Assembly: GCA_022478985.1 (NCBI GenBank)
Contig: JAKSZP010005267.1
Span: 248,001-312,000 of the forward strand
DNA: 64,000 nt
DNA from: Massospora cicadina
Taxonomy: Eukaryota > Entomophthoromycota > Entomophthoromycetes > Entomophthorales > Entomophthoraceae
Direction: 5' to 3'
Below the pieces are notes generated by a model. The model was not told the DNA's origin. It saw nothing but the letters and a program-made list of their open reading frames with translations, and did not search any database. The position numbers were made by a program, and so were the translations under genes. Below are positions 57,552-64,000 of this stretch, piece by piece (the first letter of the stretch is position 1; every line of letters begins with the position of its first letter).

Positions 57552-59560
57552 AAATGTATGCTTTTCATGGTAACTTTATTGCCTTTACTAAGCTTCAAGG
57601 TTTCCTGGTTCAAACTTTCATATTGAGCATCTTTAAGGTGATATCACATCTCTTTAGATATTTAATCATGGATGTTGTATATGATACTTTACAAACGCCA
57701 GCATCAAGGAGCGGTGTAACTTGGGACAGTCATTTGTAGCATTCTGGAGTGCAAAATTGACGCTAAAGTCCACCATGGCTTTAGCACAAAGCAATATCTG
57801 GTCCTCGTGGTAAAATTTGTCAGCAAACTTGATAAGATCTTGTAAAACTTAACTTGAATGATCTTGAATTCAGCTTCTAAGTGGCCATGCTTTTATGACT
57901 TCCAAACTCTCATAGCAACGCATTTTCTACATCAGCAAAGGTCAAATATTTCTCAAGTAAGTATGGCATGATCATATCTTGACTTGTTCATTTAAACAAT
58001 TGATCATGTAGTGGCTTCAAAAAGGTAATCAGCTCCATACATGGTCATCTTGAACATTTAAGGATGGTTTAACATTCCCATACTTGTCAAATCTAGTAAA
58101 TTAACTTTAATAAATTGTTTTAATCTGGGATAGAAACTATCTAGTATAGAAGTCACTAGTAAAGTACTAATATGGGGCCATGGGTTACTAGCATGAGGTT
58201 GGCTCTGTTCAGGGACTGTTGTCTCCACAAAAGGTAAAAAATGAACAACAAAGTTGACACTGAAATGAGTAGGATGATGCATTGTCTCTCAGGTAGCCTC
58301 CGCTTTCAAAAAAATTTTCTTAAATAAATCTGGATTAATAGGAATTATAGTTTGATAAGGGCACTAAGATTGACTGTCCTGTATATCATTTTCAACCCAT
58401 AATTCCCATGTATCTTGGTTCTCTTGTTTATAAGGACATTGCTATTTGAATTGCTTTATTTCTGTGAGGTCTCTCCACATGTCATGTACCATAGTTAACA
58501 AATTATCCAATTTATTCTTATGAGCAGTCTCCATGCCACAAAGTTCACAAACTTGATGATATAATTCATTGTTTGACTGGAGGAGATCTCTGTTATCATT
58601 TTGGAGAAATTGAATTAATCCTCTCAATCATTTTATATCCTGTATATTGCTTCTTTTTGGGTTTTTATTTGTTGCAAATTGGATAGGAGACAGTTGATAA
58701 TCTCAATGTTGCCTTCAAAATTCTGTGCAGCCACGTCCATTCCCTGTTGGGTGTATTGGTTCAGTTCCTCAACAGCCTCATCCTTTTAATTTACATCCCT
58801 GTAGTAACAAGATTACGTCCAACTTATTATCTAAATTGAGTCATAACTTGTATCTATTCTAGTGACTCTTGGTTTTTCAAGTCTTGAAATCTTATTGAAA
58901 TCTTATAAAAAAAAAAAAAAAAAAATCTTATAGCTAAAGAAGTTTTGATTCAATTTTTTGATAAGTTCATTCAATTATTGCAAAATCTGCACGGTAAGGT
59001 TATGGTTGTCATATAAACACTTGAAGAATAATCTGGAAACTGTTTCTCTAGTCGCCTGATAAGATTCCACATCGCTTTCACATTTTTCTGATCTTTATTG
59101 AACAAATTCATAATAGAGCGTGATGATAAAAAATGATTAATTGTGAATTTTGTACAGCAGGTTGAAAATATTTGACAATTTAATATAATCTGTCTAAAGT
59201 ACTATCATTCTGTAGTATTTGACTATGTCCTTAAGTCCAAAATTCTCATATTGGTGAATGAGCTGGTCCTTATTATTCTGACAATAATATGTGGTGGATG
59301 TTAGGTTATTTTATTTGTGACTAAGAGATGGAAGCCCTGAAGTAACATTTGTCCAACTATTTTAGTTGCTCTGCGGTGACTATATAAGTCTCAAAGCTTT
59401 TAAAATAAGGGGAATATTAGAATTCAACTTTCTCTAGCGTTTATCAAATAAGTGTAGAAGGGTTAACATATGAGATGAATGATTAATTGCTCTTGCCATA
59501 TCCCCTTCACAAGTCATGTCCATTATAAGGTTTATAATTTCAAGTTTTTCTACTACTGCA
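57552..59560 (-). pseudogene. E7 gag
   Basis: Gag sequence upstream of the E8 insertion in E7 orientation. Fragments near 57,990-58,060 and 57,740-57,900 are Gag-like helices. The 61-codon stretch at 58,442-58,627 (RGLIQFLQNDNRDLLQSNNE) is a Leu/Asn/Gln/Glu-rich coiled coil of the Gag N-terminus. A run of 19 A (58,907-58,925) is flanked by two AAATCTTAT copies. AT-rich leader continues to the primer motif. Confidence 0.55.
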
Positions 59561-59579
59561 GCCTCTGTAGTGAGCACCA
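59561..59579 (-). other. primer-binding-site-like motif of E7
   Basis: Minus strand TGGTGCTCACTACAGAGGC, directly abutting the E7 5' LTR. Confidence 0.7.
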
Positions 59580-60009
59580 CTTGGATAATTCAAAATCCCT
59601 TTATGAGCACTTAGACTGGTGATTAATTGGCTCAATACAATCTTATAACTGAATTAGCTTATTGTATAGACAATCTACGCATAAAGTCTACTAATCTCTG
59701 GTATAGGTAAAGCTACTTTCAAAGATTTTACCTCATGAATAGTTAATTTAGAATTAAAAGCAATAGTTTCTTATATTAATCAGGAAGTATTTATAGTCTA
59801 ACCACATCATTTAAAATTTATCATATTTAATACTATAAAGTTTAACAACTATAGTAATAATTTTTTATGATGGGAAGTCAAATTTTTTGGATTAAATATC
59901 AAGTAAGGGATATTTAGTTAAACGCAATTCATCACACTTTTTGGTAGACATCAAGACCGGAAGTTGAGATTATACCAATAATTGGTTTGTGGAACAGGAA
60001 ATTAAGTCA
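59580..60009 (-). repeat. 5' LTR of E7
   Basis: About 430 bp, collinear with 48,287-48,719. Its outer end is accurate to about 5 bp. Confidence 0.75.
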
Positions 60010-60858
60010 ACGATTATCCAAAAATACCAATTGACAATATTGAGAAAAATTTTGCGTTGGCACTAAATTAGATATGGGGTTATCAGCATAAACTTATTGT
60101 TCACACTACTAAATTTTCAAATTTAGTATGATCTGACTTCAGAAGAGCTCAAAAAGTTCACCCCTTTTTGATGCTTACAGTGATAGCTTCTCTAAATAAG
60201 ACAACATTATGGTCATATAAAAGTATAAAGCCATTTAATTGATGTAAGCGATGCTAGACCCATTTGGTCAAAGCCTCACCAAAAGTAAAAAGTTAAAAAG
60301 TAGCAGATGAGAAAAGCAATTAAACAGTTAGCAGGTTCTGGTTTTATAGTACCATCCAAAGCCAGTGGTTATCCCCCTTTTACTCATTAATGAAAAAGGT
60401 TGGAGGACAACAAGCTGTGATGGATATCAAAAGCTAAACAACCCCACTAATAAGGATAGCTATTCTATACCACATATTAACGATGCTCATGCCAAATCTC
60501 TGGCTCTAACTTCTTTTCTGCTATATATTTGGCTAAAAATTACTAGCAGATGAATCTATCCCCACACAATAATGAAAAATGCGCGCTCATTTTCAGCAAA
60601 GGCATAATTTAACCCCTTAACTCCCACAAGGTCTTTGCAACGCTTGCGCCTCTTTCCAATGAGCAATGTACCACATAAAGAAAGACCTTAAATAAATTAT
60701 GCTTTTGTTTAGCTTTTTTAATATTGCAGTTCTTCTAAGACTTTTAGCAAACACCTTGACCATCTTAAGAAAGTTTTTCAGTGATTAAAAATCAAAATCA
60801 AGCTCAAAACATCAAGATGTTAAATTTTCAACAACTAGAGAACTTTAGAAATGCCGTC
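60010..60858 (+). pseudogene. E9 reverse transcriptase
   Basis: From about 60,290 the frames read AIKQLAGSGFIVPSKASGYP and, in the 62-codon stretch at 60,365-60,553, EKGWRTTSCDGYQKLNNPTN, then KDSYSIPHIND. These are the RT N-terminal blocks (KKDG.W R-x-x-x-DYR-x-L-N and the (F/Y)PIP-x-I block), with the conserved Asp-Tyr-Arg reading as CDGYQ. The first RT Asp block and the xxDD box are not intact. E10 interrupts it at 60,859. Confidence 0.65.
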
Positions 60859-61567
60859 TGTTGAAATTTTACAAGCTCTGGGTGCACCAGTGGGTGCAAA
60901 TTCCAACTTCACAGGTTCTGTAAATATCTATTTGAAAACAGTTCCCTTGTATGAAGACAATTGCAGTGCAAAATATCCTACATGCCTTCCAAGCTCTTTC
61001 TTCTTAATCTAAAAAAGATATCACATCTCTATCTGATTCTTTTTGTCTTCAATAATTCTTAGACTATGGCCCCCGGCCTTCTGACTTTTCTCACTATTAT
61101 CTGGGTAATTTGATCCTCGTGGCTCTCAACTAAACAGATACACTTCAAACTAAAATATCAGGAGAAAAGAATGAGATAATTAAAGGATATGTTTTTTGCA
61201 CATCATCATTAACAACTCATCTTTATTGTAAAATACAAAAAGTATCTATAGTTATCATAAATTCATATTTAATATAAGTCATAATCATTTACTCAATCAG
61301 ATTTCTGTCTGGAGTATTCTAGACTTATTATACTTTATGGAGAAAGTTTGCAATAAAATTATATAAAATTACTATTTAGTCAAGAAATATTTACTTAGTT
61401 AAGTGCCAAAATGGGCCAGATTCTCTCTAAAAAAGACTATAACTCTCATGCTTCAAAGATTGATTTGATTTATCAGATGGATCAAATTATTTCTCCACTG
61501 CTTGCATCATTACAAAAAGGCATTTGATTATGCTAACCCAAATTATAGTCACCCTAAAATTCTAACA
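60859..61567 (-). repeat. 3' LTR of E10
   Basis: Plus-strand TGTTGAAATTTT...TCTAACA. It aligns over its length with 61,680-62,384. The polypurine tract is at 61,568-61,580 on the minus strand. Confidence 0.85.
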
Positions 61568-61660
61568 ATTCCCCCTACTTGACTAAATTTGGGTTAACAA
61601 GTGCTAGACTCAGAAATTAGTGTACTTTCATTTTCTTAGTCTTAGAAAGACTACTTGATA

Positions 61661-61679
61661 TGCCCTTTAGTGAGCACCA
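61661..61679 (-). other. primer-binding-site-like motif of E10
   Basis: Minus strand TGGTGCTCACTAAAGGGCA, next to the right LTR. The same core motif as in E2, E3 and E7. Confidence 0.7.
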
Positions 61680-62384
61680 AGTTATTAAATTTTATAAGCT
61701 CAGGTTGCACAAAAGGCTTTAAAATTCAGCTGCATGGGTACATTTAATATCTATCTGTTAACAGTTTCCTTTTAAGAGGTCAAGGAAGGTTTAAATATCC
61801 CTCACGCCTTTTAAGCTCTTCCTCTAATAATATATATTGTATATTATCTCTCTTTATAATTGCCTTTTTTTTCTTTCATCCTTAGACTCTAACAGGCCTG
61901 CTGACTCTTCTCAACAGTATCTGGTTATTAGATCCTCATGGCTCTCAAATATACAGATATTTTAAACTAAGTGATTATGTAAAGAATGGGAGAAATTAAG
62001 GGTATTTAAATGCACATTATTGTTAACAAGTCATATTTAATGTGTAGAATAATAAAAGCATTTATAGATATTATAACTACAAATACAGAATAAAATTATG
62101 ATCATTTACAAATTAGATTTTATGTTTGAATAGTATAAAGTTTTGATACTTATTGGCAAAAGTTTGCAATAGTTCATATAATTTCATACTTGCTAAAGAA
62201 ATATTCTACTTAGGTTCTTGGTAAAACAAAACAAATTAACTCTAAAATAAATCCCATGACTTTCATGCTTTATACATTCATCTGATTTGTCAGAAATATA
62301 TAAAATTACATCACTTCATGCATCATTACAAAAAGGCAATTTGACTAAGCTAACCAAAATATAGTAAACCTAAAAATTTCAACA
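61680..62384 (-). repeat. 5' LTR of E10
   Basis: Partner of the left LTR; element sense it starts TGTTGAAATTTTTAGG. Confidence 0.85.
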
Positions 62385-63000
62385 CTATTTCTTAATAATG
62401 AGTTTGGCCTCTTCAAAATAAGGGTGAAATAATATATGTAAATCTTGGAACTAGAAACTGTTCATAATATTCAGGTAATTTTAATACTATGGGGTATTAA
62501 CATCAGTTTATACCAAATCTTGTGAAAATCAGTGATCTTCTTGTCCAGTTATTAATAAACAACACCATATTCACTTGAGTATCATAACAAAAGTTGCTTT
62601 TAGGACTCTAAAGCAGGTGCAAAAAGAATGACTTATTCTTTACCATACTGATTATTGGAAGTCTTTTACCCTTTTTACTTATTCATATAATTATATGGTG
62701 GGATATTCTGGATAATTGGATGAAATGGGCATCAATTAACTTATATCTTACTTCATTATTAGGCTTTTTAATGCCTTGCTCAACTATAGAGCTACTTAAA
62801 AAGAATAACCTTCTGTACTACTTTCTGTCAAACACTATCACCTTTTTCTATACAGAACTACCTTTAGTGTTTTCACTAACCAAGATTTTCTTAAGTGGTT
62901 GCAAAACATAAACTATCTTACAGGAAGTTTTTCAATAAAACCCTAAATCCTAGCACTATGACATAAAGATCAGACATTGTACTGTGACCCAACATATAAA
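62385..63000 (+). pseudogene. E9 RNase H
   Basis: Plus-strand frames around 62,690-62,920 read LDEMGIN, ISYFIIRLFNALLNYRAT, SVLLSVKHYHLFLYRTTFSV and FTNQDFLKWLQNINYL. They match E2's LDEHGVD, VSCFSKMLSKAERNYSIT, FDIKHY and TDHASLK blocks. The catalytic TDH has become TNQ. The 63-codon frame at 62,720-62,911 is a shifted reading of part of this. Confidence 0.65.
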
Positions 63001-64000
63001 CATAGATGGACTTACTTGCCTGGCTATCTTTCACCTAGTTAACAGCACTTTTGAAAGACTACACGACCTCCTGATGGCTTCTAATGCCTGAGATGATGAT
63101 GGCCCATCAAGATGATGTATTTACAAGACTCCCAAGATACTAGGGTTAAAGATGCAAAGTTATATAGTAAAGTAGGTATAATCTAGTTACCCTATCTTTG
63201 CTCTTCATAATGAGTAATGATAATTATAAAAGCCATGCTATCCTTGTTCATGGAGGTGTGTGCAAAACATATAAATGGATAAGAAATTGGTTTTACTGGG
63301 AAGATATCATAAATTCTATTGGAGTCATAAGAGCATGTTTACCATGTAAAAAACAATCCATTTATAAAAAAACTACCAACAACAGTTGCCCACTTTCCCA
63401 TCCATTTCACACTATCAGCTTGTACTTGATGGGCCTATTATCGCAAACCATCAGTGGAAACCAATATATACTAGTAGGAATCAACTAATTCATTAAGTAG
63501 ATCAAAACTTTTTCTCTTACAGCCCAAATTGTTAAAAATACTATACGTTTTACATCAACAAATCCTTATGTCAGTTGCCCACAGATACTCATCTGCAATA
63601 ATATAAAAAGATACACAGTGATGTAAAAATACTGGCTACCTTTATGGGCACTCAGCAACTCTTTTTTGTATTCTACTAACTATTTATGAGTGGTACTGTG
63701 GAATGAGACAATGGAACCCTAGTTTTAATCTTTTGCAAATTGTCAATTCAGATCCTCTGCATTGGGATCAATAAATGTATAGCGCTCTCATGGCTGATTA
63801 TATTAGTTACTATAAATGCTAAATATGTCACCATTTCAAACCTTATACAGTTTAGAACCTGTAATAGTATCCAACTGACTAAAGATGCTATCTCTAATAA
63901 GACTAAAGATTCAAAAAAGGCTAAGAAAAGATGGCTCAACGTATCATTCAGCTACAAGCAGATTTTATGACTAACTTGGAAAATACCGTTACAAAATAGG
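63001..64000 (+). pseudogene. E9 integrase, running off the right edge
   Basis: The 96-codon frame at 63,198-63,488 has the zinc domain end (HGGVCKTYKWIRNWFYWEDI, then CLPCKKQS with its two Cys) and the start of the core: HTISLYLMGLLSQTISGNQY and ILVGIN. Compared with E2 (ISLDVAG, VCIDYFTKW), the first catalytic Asp is Tyr. Near 63,930-63,990 MAQRIIQLQADFMTNLENTV matches E2's integrase C-terminal TQHIIQLQSKAMDNLAKTV. The element's 3' LTR lies outside the window. Confidence 0.7.

Larger units (their letters stand above)
48287..60009 (-). mobile_element. Gypsy relic E7, minus strand, holding S2 and E8
   Basis: LTRs of about 430 bp (48,287-48,719 and 59,580-60,009) share long collinear stretches, for example AATCAAGTAAGGG and ATTATACCAATA. 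The primer motif at 59,561-59,579 marks the 5' end. Gag, protease, RT, RNase H and integrase follow in order on the minus strand, split by S2 (988 bp) and E8 (3,748 bp). Without these it is about 7.0 kb. No convincing target duplication was found. It interrupts E9's protease-RT spacer. Confidence 0.8.
60859..62384 (-). mobile_element. E10: miniature LTR element with a 112-bp interior
   Basis: Two diverged LTRs (60,859-61,567, 709 bp; 61,680-62,384, 705 bp) surround only 112 bp. The interior holds a primer motif touching the right LTR (61,661-61,679) and a polypurine run GTAGGGGGAA touching the left LTR, so the element points minus. There is no coding capacity. Flanks are CCGTC (60,854-60,858) and CTATT (62,385-62,389), which differ only by C-to-T or G-to-A changes and may be a decayed duplication. 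It resembles terminal-repeat-in-miniature (TRIM) elements but with longer LTRs. Confidence 0.85.
47081..64000 (+). mobile_element. Gypsy relic E9, plus strand, in four pieces; runs off the right edge
   Basis: Pieces at 47,081-47,548, 48,042-48,286, 60,010-60,858 and 62,385-64,000 are collinear with E2 protein order (region before the protease, protease-RT spacer, RT, RNase H, integrase). They are separated by S3, E7 and E10. The element would be the oldest in this nest. Its gag and 5' LTR were not found and its 3' LTR lies beyond the window. Confidence 0.7.

Noticed and set aside
48282..60014. GTCAC/GTCAA as target duplication of E7
   Set aside because: Accepting it would place the 5' LTR end before its CA terminus and disagree with the polypurine-LTR border of the 3' copy.
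1..64000. CRISPR arrays, rRNA, tRNA, prokaryotic operons or defence systems
   Set aside because: No regularly spaced repeats, no rRNA-like stretches and no cloverleaf with proper boxes were seen. All repeats found are LTRs or small duplications inside them.

Overview
The window is eukaryotic, AT-rich repeat DNA made almost entirely of decayed retrotransposons nested inside one another. I found no host gene, tRNA, rRNA, CRISPR array or bacterial operon. The coding signal comes from LTR retrotransposons of the Ty3/gypsy superfamily, at least one with an integrase chromodomain, plus non-LTR (LINE) fragments. Nearly all reading frames carry stops and frameshifts. The style suggests a large TE-rich fungal (or other eukaryotic) genome. 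I cannot name the organism from the sequence. Element labels E0-E10 (LTR elements) and S1-S3 (single LTRs) are mine.

Nest A (1-23,670, minus strand). An old element E0 has its integrase/RNase H/RT at 1,730-3,743, RT N-terminus/protease at 5,787-7,721 and gag at 20,743-22,838. It is split by a LINE-ORF1-like insertion (3,744-5,786) and by a second gypsy element, E1 (7,722-20,742). E1 carries a probable solo LTR, S1 (10,160-10,835), in its RNase H. Its own 5' LTR is split by a third element, E2 (14,109-20,715), with a perfect CGCCC target duplication.

A fossil LINE (about 23,930-27,144, plus strand) follows, with recognisable endonuclease and RT.

Nest B (27,145-41,346). Gypsy relic E3 (minus) is split in its RT by the chromodomain element E4 (30,382-37,376, minus), the best preserved pol in the window. 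E4's terminal repeats appear to contain the start of gag.

E5 (41,390-46,700, plus) is a gag-protease-RT-RNase H-integrase relic without a recognisable 5' LTR.

Nest C (47,081 to the window end). E9 (plus) is cut by S3 (a solo E4-type LTR), by E7 (48,287-60,009, minus) and by E10 (60,859-62,384), a 1.5 kb element that is two LTRs around 112 bp. E7 in turn holds S2 (49,503-50,490, duplication CAGTA) and E8 (53,804-57,551, duplication AAATG), a gag-only LTR element with near-identical LTRs and probably one of the youngest insertions here.

Most gypsy relics share one primer-binding-site-like motif next to the 5' LTR (TGGTGCTCACTACAGGGGG and variants), so they look like one long-lived lineage with non-autonomous derivatives. 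Boundaries given with target duplications or TG/CA ends are firm. Boundaries described as approximate are read from homology between relics by eye.
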